DNA of 64,000 bases from Paraeggerthella hongkongensis (GCF_003726035.1 NZ_QICD01000001.1:1-64000); one strand, 5' to 3'; positions 1 through 9,470 are shown, counted from the stretch's first letter. Numbers and translations are program-made. Notes: generated from the letters alone by a model not told the origin.

Positions 1-128
1 GAAGCCGTCTCCAAGATGAGTCCTCTTTTCGGTAAGGGCCCAGGCAGAACACCTGGTCGATAGGCCGCAGGTGCAAGGCGAGCGATCGCCTCAGCCGAGC
101 GGTACTAATAGCCCGAGCTCTTCGTCTT
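1..128 (+). rRNA. 23S rRNA, 3' end (partial)
   Basis: The window opens inside the 3' end of a large-subunit rRNA. The block at 100-120 contains the conserved terminal sequence GAGCGGTACTAATAGCCCGA, which in bacteria lies just before the 23S 3' end. The exact 3' end is not visible and is placed near 128 by comparison with the usual ending. The 5S gene follows about 110 bases later, so this is the tail of an rRNA operon read on the plus strand. Confidence 0.93.
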
Positions 129-240
129 CACACATTGGAATCGATTCGCGGTCCGTCACGACCGAACGCTGTGCAACCGCCAGGGTGGCGCGGAGAGCGC
201 GCCCTGCGGCATACGAAGCCGTGCGGAGCCGAAGCGCCCT

Positions 241-360
241 GCGCGAGCGCGACCTTGGAGGCGGGGATCACCCGGTCCCATTCCGAACCCGGAAGTTAAG
301 ACCGCCATCGCCGAAAGTACTGCAGCGCAAGGCTGTGGGAGGATAGGACGTCGCGCTCGC
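241..360 (+). rRNA. rrf: 5S rRNA
   Basis: The 5S core is clear: CACCCGGTCCCATTCCGAAC at 270-289, GGAAGTTAAG at 291-300, and a GTACTGCAG-type block at 317-325. The two ends pair: 241-253 (GCGCGAGCGCGAC) is complementary to 350-362, forming helix I. Complementarity continues outward (235-240 with 363-368), which probably forms the precursor processing stem. The boundaries are approximate to a few bases. Confidence 0.93.
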
Positions 361-391
361 GCAGGGCGCTCGGCGTTTCCGCCGAGGGCGG

Positions 392-430
392 GAGGGCCCC
401 GGAGCCGGGAGAGGCTCCGGGGCCCTCTTC
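392..430 (+). terminator. Intrinsic terminator of the rRNA operon
   Basis: A 15-bp perfect GC-rich stem (392-406 with 413-427, arm GAGGGCCCCGGAGCC) with a short loop follows the 5S gene and is followed by TTC. The T-run is weak, but position and stem strength fit the end of the rRNA transcript. Confidence 0.8.
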
Positions 431-495
431 GCGTTCGGGGGGATCGACGGGTCGGAGGCTTCGGGCGCTCCAGCAAACCAGGAAGGAGCGGGAGT

Positions 496-1026
496 ATGCT
501 TCATGCGAGGGCGGCTCGATCGGACGAATTCGATCGCGTTATGGCTTTTTACACCAAGATGATTGATGAGATGCACGGCACCGATTTCGATGTGCGCTGG
601 AAGCATGGAGAGCACCCGTCGCCCGCGTTCTTGCGTGTGTCGGTCGATGCGGGCGAAGTGTACCTTGTCGAGGATCTTGAAGACGGTGCGATCGCTTCTG
701 CCATGGTGTTGAACGGAAGCGGGGCTGCAGGTTACGAGAGCGTGCCGTGGTGCGTGTCCGCCGATCCGGACGAGGTTTTGGTGATCCATGTGCTGGCTAC
801 TCTTCCCGCGTATCACGGTCGCGGGTGCGCTCGCATCTTGTTGGAGGGCGGTATATCTGCCGCGCGGGCGCGCGGGAAGAGAGCCCTGCGCTTGGACACG
901 TTCGTGCATAACGAGCGATCTCATCGACTATACGAGTCGTGCGGGTTTCAAAAAGTGGGTATCTACAACCTTTTCTATGATGACTTGGGTACGGTAGGGT
1001 TCGTTCTGTACGAATTCGCGCTGTAG
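496..1026 (+). CDS. GNAT-family N-acetyltransferase
   Basis: A 176-residue protein with the GNAT acetyl-CoA site: after a central strand (VLVIHVLATLPAY) comes HGRGCARILLEG, matching the pyrophosphate-binding motif A (R/Q-x-x-G-x-G/A). The C-terminal HNERSHRLYESCGFQKVG is the usual motif B region. GNAT enzymes move an acetyl group from acetyl-CoA to an amine; the acceptor cannot be told from sequence. The ATG at 496 has a good ribosome site (GGAAGGAG at 481-488). It stands alone between the rRNA terminator and the histidine kinase gene, probably as a single transcription unit. Confidence 0.88.
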   Translation: MLHARAARSDEFDRVMAFYTKMIDEMHGTDFDVRWKHGEHPSPAFLRVSVDAGEVYLVEDLEDGAIASAMVLNGSGAAGYESVPWCVSADPDEVLVIHVLATLPAYHGRGCARILLEGGISAARARGKRALRLDTFVHNERSHRLYESCGFQKVGIYNLFYDDLGTVGFVLYEFAL

Positions 1027-1172
1027 CACGCTCGATCGAATTCCGCTGCTTCTGATTGCGCATTGTTGCTGCGGGGCTGACTTTGCGGGAGAATGGTCTG
1101 CGTACGCACTACGAAAGCTCGGGAGGGCGCCTCTCGGCTAGGCTCGCAGCCTGATCTCGGAAGGCAACGGAG

Positions 1173-3950
1173 ATGAAAAAACTCGGTTCATTCATTCTTG
1201 CATGCGCCTTTGCATGCGTATTGACGGCGATGGGCACGGGACTCGCGTTTGCCGACGAGTCGTCCGATCGCGCCCCTCTTCGCGTGCTGTTCCCTCAAAC
1301 CGAGGGGTTCTCTATGACGGACGAGGACGGCACGCATCATGGGCTGGTTGTTGACTACTTGAACGAGATCGCGAAGTACACCGGCTGGGAATACGAATAC
1401 GTGCCTGTTTCAGGCGATTCTTCATTGGATAGTTTTCTGTCGGGCGAGTACGACCTTTTGGGCGGCACGTACTATGTTGCTGCGGCTACGTCGAAGATAG
1501 CCTATCCCGAATACAGCTGCGGGCCCTCGAAATCGGTGCTATTCTCGCGATGGGATGACGAGAGCATCCGCGGGTACGAGTATGCCGATCTGAACGGCAA
1601 GACGATCGCCGTGGCGGCGCGTGCGGCGGAAAACTTGCGGCGGCTCGAGGGTTTTTTGGCTACGGAGAACATCGACTGCACGATTGAAAAGTACACGAGC
1701 GACCAGTTCGTCGACGGGTCTTTGCGGTACCTGCTTGATAGCGGTGAAGTTGACTTGCTGTTGGGGAGCGCTGTTGAAAACACGGGCGCTTATCGTCCTG
1801 CCGTGGTTTTTGACGGACAGCCTCACTATTTGGTGACGACTGCAGGGAATCAGGAAGTGCTTGACGGGTTGAACTGGGCCCTTGAGCACATCATGGAAGC
1901 GAATCCCAGTTTCGCGGAGGAAGCGTACGTTAGAAACTTTCCCGATGCGGATATCAATATGTACCACGTTAATCATCAAGAGCGACGGTACGTGGAAAAC
2001 AAGAAGTCGATAACAGTGGCGCTTCCTCGCGACTACAGCCCGTTGAGCATAGGCGACGGTTCGGGCGGCGAGCGGATGGACGGCGTGGCCTGCCGGTTTC
2101 TCGATAGGGTTGAAGCGTTTTCCGGGTTGAACGTCGACTGCCTGTACGTCGAATCCTATGCCGCCGCCCTTGATGCGGTGCGCAGCGGCGAGGCGGACAT
2201 GCTGGGCTTTTTCTTGGGCGGCGAAGACGATGCGATCGAGGCTGGCCTAGCCCTTTCTTCTCCGTATGCAACGCTTAGCAACTTGATCGCTCGCAACAAG
2301 CTTGTTTCATATCCCTCGGAGGACTTGCGATACGTTGCGCTTGAAGGTACGCAGGTTCCCGATGACGTGCCCGCCGAGGATGTGCTCTACGTCAGGACCG
2401 AGCACGAAGCGCTTAATATGGTAGACAAGGGTCGGGCTGATGTCGTGTTCGGCTTATCCGCTCAGATCGAGGGCGCGCTGCAGCAAGGGGCGTACTCCAA
2501 TGTCGTTCCAGTTTCGCTGACGAACAGCGTAACCGATATTTGCTTTGCACTGCCGCGTCCGGCGGATCCTGATCTGTTGACCGTTGTGAACAAAAGCCTT
2601 AACAGCATGCCTGTTGACGAGAAGACGGCGGCGATTGAGGAGCATCGAATAGCCGCAGGATACGGCACCCTCAAGCTGATTGATTATCTGAATGCGAATC
2701 CGATGCTGGTTGCCGGTTTGGCGGCGACGGCGGTGCTTCTGATCCTGATTGTCGCCGTTGCCGTAACGCGATCAAGGCTGCGTGCGGCGGATATGCGCGT
2801 TGAGGCCGAGCGGGTGGCTGCGGAGGGTCGTGCGAAAAGCGAGTTTCTTTCTCGAATGAGCCATGAAATACGCACTCCCATGAACGCCGTCGTGGGAATC
2901 ACCGACGTGCTGGATATGCAAAAAGACGATCCGGAGGCCCTGCGCAAGAACATCGCGCGGCTTCGGGCCTCCTCGGACTATCTCTTGGGCCTGCTCAACG
3001 ATGTGCTTGATACCAGCCGTGTGGAGAGCGGCATGATGGACATTGCCCATGAGCCCTTCTCGCTGGCGGAGGTCGTTGCCGAGCTGCAGGACATGATGCA
3101 AGCGCAGGCTGATGCCCGGGCTGTCGACTTGCAGGTGATGACGGAGATCTCCCATGAGGGCGTTATGGGGGATTCGCTCAGGTTGAAGCAGGTGCTTTCG
3201 AACTTGCTGTCGAATGCTATCAAGTTCACGCCTGCGGGTGGTGTCGTGCGGCTTATCGTCAAGGAAACGGATTTCGACGGGGAGCGGGTGACGCTCTTCT
3301 TCGGCGTTGGCGATAGCGGCGTGGGCATTGCCCCGGAAGATCAAAAGCGCATATTCGAAGCTTTCACCCAGGTGGGTTCGACTGCTGCGAAAAGCCAGGG
3401 GACCGGTCTCGGCTTGCCGCTTTGCCAGAGCTTGGTGCGTCTTATGGGCGGCGAACTGCAGGTTCGCAGCGAGCTTGGCTCGGGAAGCGAGTTCAGCTTC
3501 TCCCTCGTCTTTGCAATTGGAACTCCCGAATCTAGACGGGATCGTTCAGTTGATCGGGAGCTATTCAAGGGATTCCATATTCTGCTCGTGGAGGATGGAT
3601 CGGTAAACGCGGCTATTACGACAAATGTACTGGAACTGCACGGTGCTCGTGTGACCTGGGCAATTGATGGTCAGCAGGCGGTGGACCATTTTGCTGAAAG
3701 TCGGCTTGGCGAGTTCGATGCCGTGCTCATGGATATGAGGATGCCCGTTATGGACGGCGTGGAGGCCACGCGCGCCATTCGCCTTCTGCCTCGGTCCGAT
3801 GCGCGTGAAATCCCCATTGTTGCGATGACGGCAAATGCGTTCAAAGAGAGCGCGGATGCGGCGCATGATGCGGGAATGAACGAGTTCGTTACCAAGCCTT
3901 TGGATATAGACGAGCTGTTCGACGTGCTGGATCGTTTGCTGAAAAGATAG
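1173..3950 (+). CDS. Hybrid sensor histidine kinase with two periplasmic solute-binding domains
   Basis: A 925-residue membrane sensor. A signal peptide (about 1-27) is followed by two SBP_bac_3-like periplasmic modules (about 35-265 and 275-490), then one membrane helix (about 508-532). The cytoplasmic part has a HisKA dimerisation helix with the H-box SHEIRTPMN (phosphorylated His 564), an HATPase domain (N-box NLLSNAIKF, G1 DSGVGIAPED, G2 GTGLGLPL) and a C-terminal receiver with Asp 854 in LMDMRMPVMDG and Lys in TKPLD. This order is BvgS/EvgS-like, but the Hpt domain is absent; a separate Hpt gene lies convergently 39 bases downstream, followed by a response regulator. The likely role is to sense an amino-acid-like ligand and feed a phosphorelay. 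The start has a plausible AAGGCAACGGAG upstream. Confidence 0.92.
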   Translation: MKKLGSFILACAFACVLTAMGTGLAFADESSDRAPLRVLFPQTEGFSMTDEDGTHHGLVVDYLNEIAKYTGWEYEYVPVSGDSSLDSFLSGEYDLLGGTYYVAAATSKIAYPEYSCGPSKSVLFSRWDDESIRGYEYADLNGKTIAVAARAAENLRRLEGFLATENIDCTIEKYTSDQFVDGSLRYLLDSGEVDLLLGSAVENTGAYRPAVVFDGQPHYLVTTAGNQEVLDGLNWALEHIMEANPSFAEEAYVRNFPDADINMYHVNHQERRYVENKKSITVALPRDYSPLSIGDGSGGERMDGVACRFLDRVEAFSGLNVDCLYVESYAAALDAVRSGEADMLGFFLGGEDDAIEAGLALSSPYATLSNLIARNKLVSYPSEDLRYVALEGTQVPDDVPAEDVLYVRTEHEALNMVDKGRADVVFGLSAQIEGALQQGAYSNVVPVSLTNSVTDICFALPRPADPDLLTVVNKSLNSMPVDEKTAAIEEHRIAAGYGTLKLIDYLNANPMLVAGLAATAVLLILIVAVAVTRSRLRAADMRVEAERVAAEGRAKSEFLSRMSHEIRTPMNAVVGITDVLDMQKDDPEALRKNIARLRASSDYLLGLLNDVLDTSRVESGMMDIAHEPFSLAEVVAELQDMMQAQADARAVDLQVMTEISHEGVMGDSLRLKQVLSNLLSNAIKFTPAGGVVRLIVKETDFDGERVTLFFGVGDSGVGIAPEDQKRIFEAFTQVGSTAAKSQGTGLGLPLCQSLVRLMGGELQVRSELGSGSEFSFSLVFAIGTPESRRDRSVDRELFKGFHILLVEDGSVNAAITTNVLELHGARVTWAIDGQQAVDHFAESRLGEFDAVLMDMRMPVMDGVEATRAIRLLPRSDAREIPIVAMTANAFKESADAAHDAGMNEFVTKPLDIDELFDVLDRLLKR

Positions 3951-3989
3951 CTTTCGGCGGGAGTGCGATGGGGCGCAAGCGCAGCCGCG

Positions 3990-4343
3990 CTAAGAGAGCG
4001 CGGCGATATGTGCTCGAACGGTCCGATAGCTTGCGAGCGCGGTCGAAGCCAGGCTTTCGGCGTCGTGCAACTGGTTTGTCCGTATAGCCTGCGCAAGGGC
4101 GTCGCACTGCGCGCTGAGGGAGGCGAGCCCCAGGTTTGCGGCCGTGCCCTTCACGGCATGGGCGATGCTTTCCGCTGCTCGGTAGTCTTTCGCGCGCAGG
4201 GCTTCGGGAAGTTGTTCAAGAACGTCTTCCTGGATGAGCACCGCAAGCATGGACATGAGTAGATCCGCGTCGCCGCAAAAGCGCTTGAGGGTGGTTTCGA
4301 CGTCGATGCCCAGTGTTTCGAGTTGTTGAAGCCGATGGTCCAT
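3990..4343 (-). CDS. Histidine phosphotransfer (Hpt) protein
   Basis: A stand-alone Hpt domain of 117 residues with the phosphorylated-histidine motif HAVKGTAANLG, all-helical composition and nothing else. It would carry phosphate from the receiver of the hybrid kinase at 1173-3950 to the receiver of the protein encoded at 4352-6094. The ATG at 4343 is preferred over a TTG 12 bases upstream because GAGG is correctly spaced from it. It lies 8 bases after the stop of the REC-GGDEF-EAL gene, so the two are very probably cotranscribed and perhaps translationally coupled. Confidence 0.9.
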   Translation of the reverse strand: MDHRLQQLETLGIDVETTLKRFCGDADLLMSMLAVLIQEDVLEQLPEALRAKDYRAAESIAHAVKGTAANLGLASLSAQCDALAQAIRTNQLHDAESLASTALASYRTVRAHIAALS

Positions 4344-4351
4344 AAGGTGCC

Positions 4352-6094
4352 TCAAGCTTTCTGCTTCTTCAGGGGGCTCTTTGCGGTTTCACGCACTGCG
4401 AGCGCCAGGAATTCGTCTCTCGATACGGGTTTCGCGTACAGGTACCCTTGCACGAGGTCGCATCCGACGCTTTCAAGCAGGGATGCCTGATCGGCGGTCT
4501 CCACGCCTTCCGCGATGACCGGCAGGTCGAGGGACTTTGCCATGGGGACTATGGCGCGCAAGATGTTTTCTTCGCGGGCGCGGTTTCTGCTTTCCCCGCC
4601 AAGGAAGCGCATATCGAGCTTGATCATGTCGATGGGGACGTCGCGGAGCATGCTTAACGACGAATAGCCTGTTCCGAAATCGTCCATGAGCACGGTGAAC
4701 CCGAATCGCTGTAGTTTTTCCATTGCCTGCAGCAATTGCGGAAGATTGTCGGCGTACGCGCTTTCGGTGATTTCCAATCGCAATCGAGAGAGCGGCAGTC
4801 TATGCCGTTTCACCAGGTCGACAAGATTATTGCAGAGGTGCGGGTCGTAGAATTCCAGACGCGATATGTTGACCGACAGAGGGACCGAGGCGATTCCGCT
4901 GCTTTCCATGGAAGCGAGAAAGCGGCAGACTTCTTCCCGGATATGGCTATCGAGCCTGACGATGAAGCCGCTGTTCTCGAAAAAGGGAAGAAATTGCCCC
5001 GGCGGGATAAGGCCCTTGTCGGGATGGCGCCAGCGGACGAGAGCCTCGCCGCCAACAAGAGCACCTGAAGCAAGGTTGAAAATGGGCTGGATGAACGGTT
5101 CAAACTCCCTATGTTCGAGCGCGCGCTCCCCTTCGGCTTTCATGGTGTGCTTGGTTATGAGCGACTGGTGCATGTTGGAGTCGTACAGCGCGAATCGGGT
5201 GTTGTAATTTCCTTTGATAGAACGTAGCGCAAGCGTCGCGCGGTCGCACATGATGTCGACCGGCATCGTGCGGTCCGTTATTTCGTACATGCCGAAGTAA
5301 AGCACGATCTCGTGTTCCGCTTCCGCATTGGCGAGGGCAAGTTCCAGCTGCGTTGCCAGATTGTTGCTCAGGGCCATATCTTTGGGTAGGCACAGCGCGA
5401 AATGGTCTGCCTCCATGCGTCCGTATACGCCGCGATTTCGCAGGGTCTTGTCAAGACATTGCGCGATGGCCTTCAAAACTTCGTCGCCCCGGATGCTGCC
5501 GTGCAGTTCGTTGAATATCTTGAAGCGTTCGATATCGAATTGCACGATGGCGAATTCTTCATGGGGACGGGACTTGAGCAATTCGGCGGTTTTACGGCAG
5601 AATGCGGTGCGGTTGTACAGGCCGGTAAGGCTGTCGTGCTCGGCGGCGTAAAGGAGCTCCTGCGCGCGGTGGGCGGCAAGCAGCTCGGTTTTGCGGAGCG
5701 CTGTTTGCAGCTTCTCTCGCTCGAGCACGTGTTTCGTGACAATGTTGTCGACACGCCGGCGGGCGATGGTTGTGTTGAAGGGCTTTGCTATGAAGTCGTC
5801 CGCGCCACGCAAAAGCGCCGACTCCTCGTGAGCCGATTCCCCGGTTTCGACGATGATGGGTATGTCTGAAAGCGAGGGGTCGGCCTTCATCGCGTCGATG
5901 AGCGCAAATCCGTTCATGCCCTTCATATCTATATCGAGCACGACGACATCGACCTTGCGTTCGGCCATAGTGACGAGAGCCTCCTGTCCGCTGGCCGCTT
6001 CCAAGATGGAGTACGATTCGGCAAACATATTGGCCAAAAGCGTGCGATCGATTCTAGAGTCGTCGACAATGAGCATGGAGCAGAGGGCGTCCAT
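4352..6094 (-). CDS. Response regulator with REC, GGDEF and EAL domains (c-di-GMP signalling)
   Basis: A 580-residue protein: receiver (about 1-125, DD at 11-12, phosphoacceptor Asp 54 in VVLDIDMKG, Lys in IAKPFN), then a GGDEF domain (HDSLTGLYNRTAF) whose signature reads RGDEV instead of GGDEF, then an EAL domain with EALVRWRHP, NISRLEFYD, DDFGTGYSS and EGVET. The EAL catalytic motifs look complete, so phosphodiesterase activity on cyclic di-GMP is likely; the GGDEF site is altered at its first and last positions and may be regulatory or weakly active. The ATG at 6094 is chosen because GGAAAGGAG lies 9 bases upstream; the frame stays open further upstream without a ribosome site. It is probably the output of the neighbouring phosphorelay. 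Confidence 0.92.
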   Translation of the reverse strand: MDALCSMLIVDDSRIDRTLLANMFAESYSILEAASGQEALVTMAERKVDVVVLDIDMKGMNGFALIDAMKADPSLSDIPIIVETGESAHEESALLRGADDFIAKPFNTTIARRRVDNIVTKHVLEREKLQTALRKTELLAAHRAQELLYAAEHDSLTGLYNRTAFCRKTAELLKSRPHEEFAIVQFDIERFKIFNELHGSIRGDEVLKAIAQCLDKTLRNRGVYGRMEADHFALCLPKDMALSNNLATQLELALANAEAEHEIVLYFGMYEITDRTMPVDIMCDRATLALRSIKGNYNTRFALYDSNMHQSLITKHTMKAEGERALEHREFEPFIQPIFNLASGALVGGEALVRWRHPDKGLIPPGQFLPFFENSGFIVRLDSHIREEVCRFLASMESSGIASVPLSVNISRLEFYDPHLCNNLVDLVKRHRLPLSRLRLEITESAYADNLPQLLQAMEKLQRFGFTVLMDDFGTGYSSLSMLRDVPIDMIKLDMRFLGGESRNRAREENILRAIVPMAKSLDLPVIAEGVETADQASLLESVGCDLVQGYLYAKPVSRDEFLALAVRETAKSPLKKQKA

Positions 6095-6598
6095 GTAGCG
6101 TGCTCCTTTCCAATGCGCGGCGCCGCTTGCGATTACGTTGCGCGGCGCACAAAACGCAAGCATATTGTATTGCTCGGCGGCGGTGCTTGCAATGACGTAC
6201 GATTGCGGGGGATCCTGGCTTTTTGGCTATGGGACGAAGTTCGGCATGTGGGCGCGAATCGGCGCCGGTGATGCTGCCGAGGGGTTCCGGGAGCTTGCTT
6301 GCGCGTGATTCACGAACAAAAGGCCTGGTCGTATTTCAAGATGCGGTCAACATAGGGGTTCAGGCGCGCCGAAAATTGTCATAGGTGCCGATTTGCGTCC
6401 AAAACTACGGCTTCGGCCGTAATTCCGAGGCTCGAAAACTTCTTGAAACATTTCGCCGTTAATTTGAATAAGGCAAGATGAAGGCGCGTTTTCCCCTGCG
6501 GCCGTGCTATCGTATGCGGATGACTCAACGGGGGTGTGGCAGATTGCGCACAGGGGAAGGGCCACGCCTTGAATGCGACAAGTTAGGAGCGCACGCCG
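6095..6598. other. Intergenic region between divergent genes
   Basis: About 500 bases separate the REC-GGDEF-EAL start from the glutamine synthetase start. No RNA gene or coding region is recognised. A possible plus-strand promoter is TTGAAA at 6443-6448, 17 bases, GAATAA at 6466-6471. The rest is unexplained and long enough to hold nitrogen-responsive control sites for the glutamine synthetase gene, but I see no clear operator. Confidence 0.4.
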
Positions 6599-8689
6599 AT
6601 GGCGATGATTTCGGATATCTACGGCTCGATGGTGTTCAACGAGCATACGATGCAGGAGCGATTGCCTTCCGCAACGTACAAGAGCCTGCTCAAGACCATC
6701 AAAGAGGGCAAGCCGCTCGAAATCGAGGTTGCGAACGTTGTGGCTCATGCCATGAAGGAATGGGCTATGGAGAAGGGCGCTACGCACTTCACGCATTGGT
6801 TCCAGCCTCTTTCGGGCATTACGTCGGAGAAGCACGACAGCTTTCTCGACCCGTGCAGCGACGGGCGCGCCATCATGAGCTTTTCTGGAAAAGAGCTGAT
6901 CCAAGGCGAACCGGACGCATCGAGCTTCCCTTCCGGCGGCCTGCGCGCCACGTTTGAAGCGCGCGGCTACACGGCCTGGGATCCCACGTCCTACGCCTTC
7001 ATCAAGGACGAGGTTCTGTGCATTCCTACGGCGTTTTGCAGCTACACGGGCGAGGCGCTTGACAAGAAAACCCCGCTGCTGCGCTCGATGAGCGCTATCG
7101 ACGAGCAGGCGAATCGCGTGCTGGCCCTGTTTGGCGAGCCGCACGAACGCGTGGTGCCCACGGTGGGCTCCGAGCAGGAGTACTTCCTTATTTCCGAGAA
7201 AGACTACGCGAAGCGCCAGGACCTTATCATGTGCGGGCGCACGCTGTTCGGTTATGCGCCGCTGAAGGGGCAGGAGTTGGAAGAGCATTACTTCGGCGCC
7301 ATTCGTCCTTCGGTCAACGAGTTCATGAAAGAGCTCGACAACGAGCTGTGGGCTTTGGGCGTGTCGGCGCGCACGAAGCATAACGAGGTTGCACCCGCTC
7401 AGCATGAGCTGGCGCCTATTTTCACCAACGCGAACCGAGCAATCGATGAAAACCTGCTGACCATGGAGAAGATGCGTCTTCTGGCCAGCCATTACGGCCT
7501 TGTGTGCCTGCAGCATGAGAAGCCGTTCGCGGGCATTAACGGGTCGGGCAAGCATAATAACTGGTCGCTTTCCAAGGGCAAGACGAACTTGCTCGAACCT
7601 GGTGAGAGCCCCATGGACAACCTGCGTTTCCTGGTGTTTTTGACGGGCGTCATCCAGGCGGTCGACGATTACCAGGAGCTGTTGCGCATGTCGGTGGCGT
7701 CGGCGGGCAACGATCACCGCTTGGGAGCAGATGAGGCGCCCCCGGCTATCATCTCAATTTTCTTAGGCGACGAGCTGGACGCCATCGTGGACGCGCTTGT
7801 TGACGGGCATGAGTACACGAATGCGGAAAAAGTGGCCATGGACCTGGGCGTTGCCGTACTGCCGAACTTCCTCAAGGACAACACCGACCGCAATCGCACC
7901 AGCCCCTTCGCGTTTACGGGCAACAAGTTCGAGTTCCGCATGCCCGGCTCTGCAGTGAACCTGTCCGATTGCAACATGATCCTCAACACGGCCATGGCGA
8001 AAAGCCTCAAGGAATTCGCCGACGCTATGGAGGGCAAGTCGGGCGAAGAGTTCGAAGCGGCGGCCATCGCGTACGTGAAGAAGACGCTTGCGAAGCACCA
8101 GCGCATTATCTTCAACGGAAACGGGTACTCCGAGGAATGGCAGGTCGAGGCCGAGCGTCGCGGACTGGCAAACTACAAGACCACCGTTGACGCGCTTCCG
8201 TGCTTCGTCGATCCGAAGAGCATCGCGTTGTTCGAAGAGTTCGGCGTGCTGTCGGAGGTTGAGGTTCGCAGCCGCTACGAAGTGAAGCTGGAGAAGTACA
8301 CCAAGCTGCTGAACATCGAGGTTCGTACGATGAAACGCATGGTGCGCCGCGCGTTTCTGCCCGCCATCAACGCGTATGCGGCCGAGATCGCCGACAGCAT
8401 CACGGCGTTCAAGACGGCGGCGCCCGGCGCCGAGACCAGCCAGCAGGAAACGTTGCTGCACAAGCTGCTGGGCGGCATCAAGGAGATCGATACGCATCTG
8501 CAGAAGCTTGACTCGATGCATCACGCTGCGCAGAAGATGGAGAACGAGCAGGAGAAGGCGAACGTGTACGCCCACGAGATCGTTCCCGTCATGGAGGCTT
8601 TGCGCGCGGCCGTGGATCGCATGGAGATACTGGTGGATCGCGATATGTGGCCCGTGCCCACGTACAACGACATTTTGTTCTACGTGTAA
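6599..8689 (+). CDS. glnN: Glutamine synthetase, type III
   Basis: A 696-residue protein, the size of GSIII (GlnN) and much longer than GSI. The N-terminal half has the GSIII-type stretches THFTHWFQP and SFPSGGLRATFEARGY, and the middle has GSEQEYFL and KHNEVAPAQHE plus GINGSGKHNNWS, which hold the metal- and substrate-binding residues of the synthetase fold. The enzyme makes glutamine from glutamate, ammonia and ATP in the cytoplasm. The ATG at 6599 follows TTAGGAGCG; a second ATG lies two codons on. It appears monocistronic, closed by the strong terminator at 8701. Confidence 0.95.
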   Translation: MAMISDIYGSMVFNEHTMQERLPSATYKSLLKTIKEGKPLEIEVANVVAHAMKEWAMEKGATHFTHWFQPLSGITSEKHDSFLDPCSDGRAIMSFSGKELIQGEPDASSFPSGGLRATFEARGYTAWDPTSYAFIKDEVLCIPTAFCSYTGEALDKKTPLLRSMSAIDEQANRVLALFGEPHERVVPTVGSEQEYFLISEKDYAKRQDLIMCGRTLFGYAPLKGQELEEHYFGAIRPSVNEFMKELDNELWALGVSARTKHNEVAPAQHELAPIFTNANRAIDENLLTMEKMRLLASHYGLVCLQHEKPFAGINGSGKHNNWSLSKGKTNLLEPGESPMDNLRFLVFLTGVIQAVDDYQELLRMSVASAGNDHRLGADEAPPAIISIFLGDELDAIVDALVDGHEYTNAEKVAMDLGVAVLPNFLKDNTDRNRTSPFAFTGNKFEFRMPGSAVNLSDCNMILNTAMAKSLKEFADAMEGKSGEEFEAAAIAYVKKTLAKHQRIIFNGNGYSEEWQVEAERRGLANYKTTVDALPCFVDPKSIALFEEFGVLSEVEVRSRYEVKLEKYTKLLNIEVRTMKRMVRRAFLPAINAYAAEIADSITAFKTAAPGAETSQQETLLHKLLGGIKEIDTHLQKLDSMHHAAQKMENEQEKANVYAHEIVPVMEALRAAVDRMEILVDRDMWPVPTYNDILFYV

Positions 8690-8700
8690 GGAAACAGGCA

Positions 8701-8740
8701 GCGCCCCCGATTCGCAGAACGAATCGGGGGCGCTTTTTTG
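8701..8740 (+). terminator. Intrinsic terminator after glnN
   Basis: A 14-bp stem (8701-8714 with 8720-8733, arm GCGCCCCCGATTCG) is followed by TTTTTT. It ends the glutamine synthetase transcript and lies in the gap before the convergent SMR genes. Confidence 0.93.
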
Positions 8741-8775
8741 CCCTGCGTCTTTCGGGGGCTGGCGTTCTGCGTCGG

Positions 8776-9150
8776 TTAGGCTTGCTGCGCGTCCTTCGTC
8801 GCTTCGCGCGCATCTTCCAGCTCTTGCGTTCCTTGGTTCAGCAGCACCACGCCGCCGACAACCAGCGCAATACCCACGCACGTGATCCCGTTGAAGGGGT
8901 CTCCCCAGGCGATAATGCCGATAGCGGCCGTCAGCACGGTGCCCACGCCGCCCCAGATGCCGTACACGAGGCCGAGCGACAGATGCTTCAGCGTGAACGT
9001 GAGCAGCGTGAACGACACGAGATAGCCCGCAAGGGTCAGCGCGGTGAACAGGAGTACGGTAAATCCTTCCGACAGCTTCATCATGGTGGTCCCGAACACT
9101 TCAAGGACGATGGATGCGCTGAGCGGCGCATAGGGATGTATGCGGTCCAT
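8776..9150 (-). CDS. Small multidrug resistance (SMR) transporter subunit
   Basis: A 124-residue four-helix membrane protein of the EmrE/SugE superfamily. The membrane-embedded glutamate of the family is present in helix 1 (Glu 17, in IVLEVFGTTMMKLS), and LGLVYGIWGGVGTV matches the conserved helix 3. The C-terminal tail (TQELEDAREATKDAQQA) is longer than usual. It starts 2 bases after the stop of the companion SMR gene, the arrangement of heterodimeric pairs such as EbrAB or YkkCD. Such pairs export cationic compounds, or in some subfamilies guanidinium, by proton exchange; the substrate is not readable here. Confidence 0.92.
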   Translation of the reverse strand: MDRIHPYAPLSASIVLEVFGTTMMKLSEGFTVLLFTALTLAGYLVSFTLLTFTLKHLSLGLVYGIWGGVGTVLTAAIGIIAWGDPFNGITCVGIALVVGGVVLLNQGTQELEDAREATKDAQQA

Positions 9151-9152
9151 GA

Positions 9153-9470
9153 TTACACTCCCATCTTCAAAACGACCACGCCGGCGATGATGGCTATAAG
9201 GCCCACGATCTTCTTCGCATTGATGCCTTCATGCCAGAACACGGTGCCCACCACGGCAGTGAGCGCAATGCCGAGGCCGGTCCATACCGCGTAGGCGAAA
9301 CCGAGCGGTAATTGCTCGAGCGTTTGCGCGATCAGGTAAAACGCGACGATGTACCCAATGACGATGCCGATAATGGGTGCTTTTCGCGTGAAGCCGTTTG
9401 AGAGTTTCATCATCGAGTCGGCAAACACCTCGAAGATGACGGCGATGCCGAGCAGTACGTAGGGCGACAT
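9153..9470 (-). CDS. Small multidrug resistance (SMR) transporter subunit
   Basis: A 105-residue SMR protein with four membrane helices, Glu 14 in helix 1 (IFEVFADSMMKLSNGF) and the helix 3 block LGFAYAVWTGLGIALT. It is the first gene of a two-gene operon with the SMR gene at 8776-9150. AGGAGGAAT stands immediately upstream of the ATG at 9470. The promoter at 9513-9543 has the 19-bp spacer of MerR-controlled promoters, and a MerR-family gene lies divergently, so expression is probably induced by a drug-like ligand. Confidence 0.93.
   Translation of the reverse strand: MSPYVLLGIAVIFEVFADSMMKLSNGFTRKAPIIGIVIGYIVAFYLIAQTLEQLPLGFAYAVWTGLGIALTAVVGTVFWHEGINAKKIVGLIAIIAGVVVLKMGV

Noticed and set aside
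6347-7717. Long open frame on the minus strand opposite glutamine synthetase
   Set aside because: It is antisense to a clear GSIII gene, has Arg/His-rich composition and no family motif. It is a by-product of high GC content.
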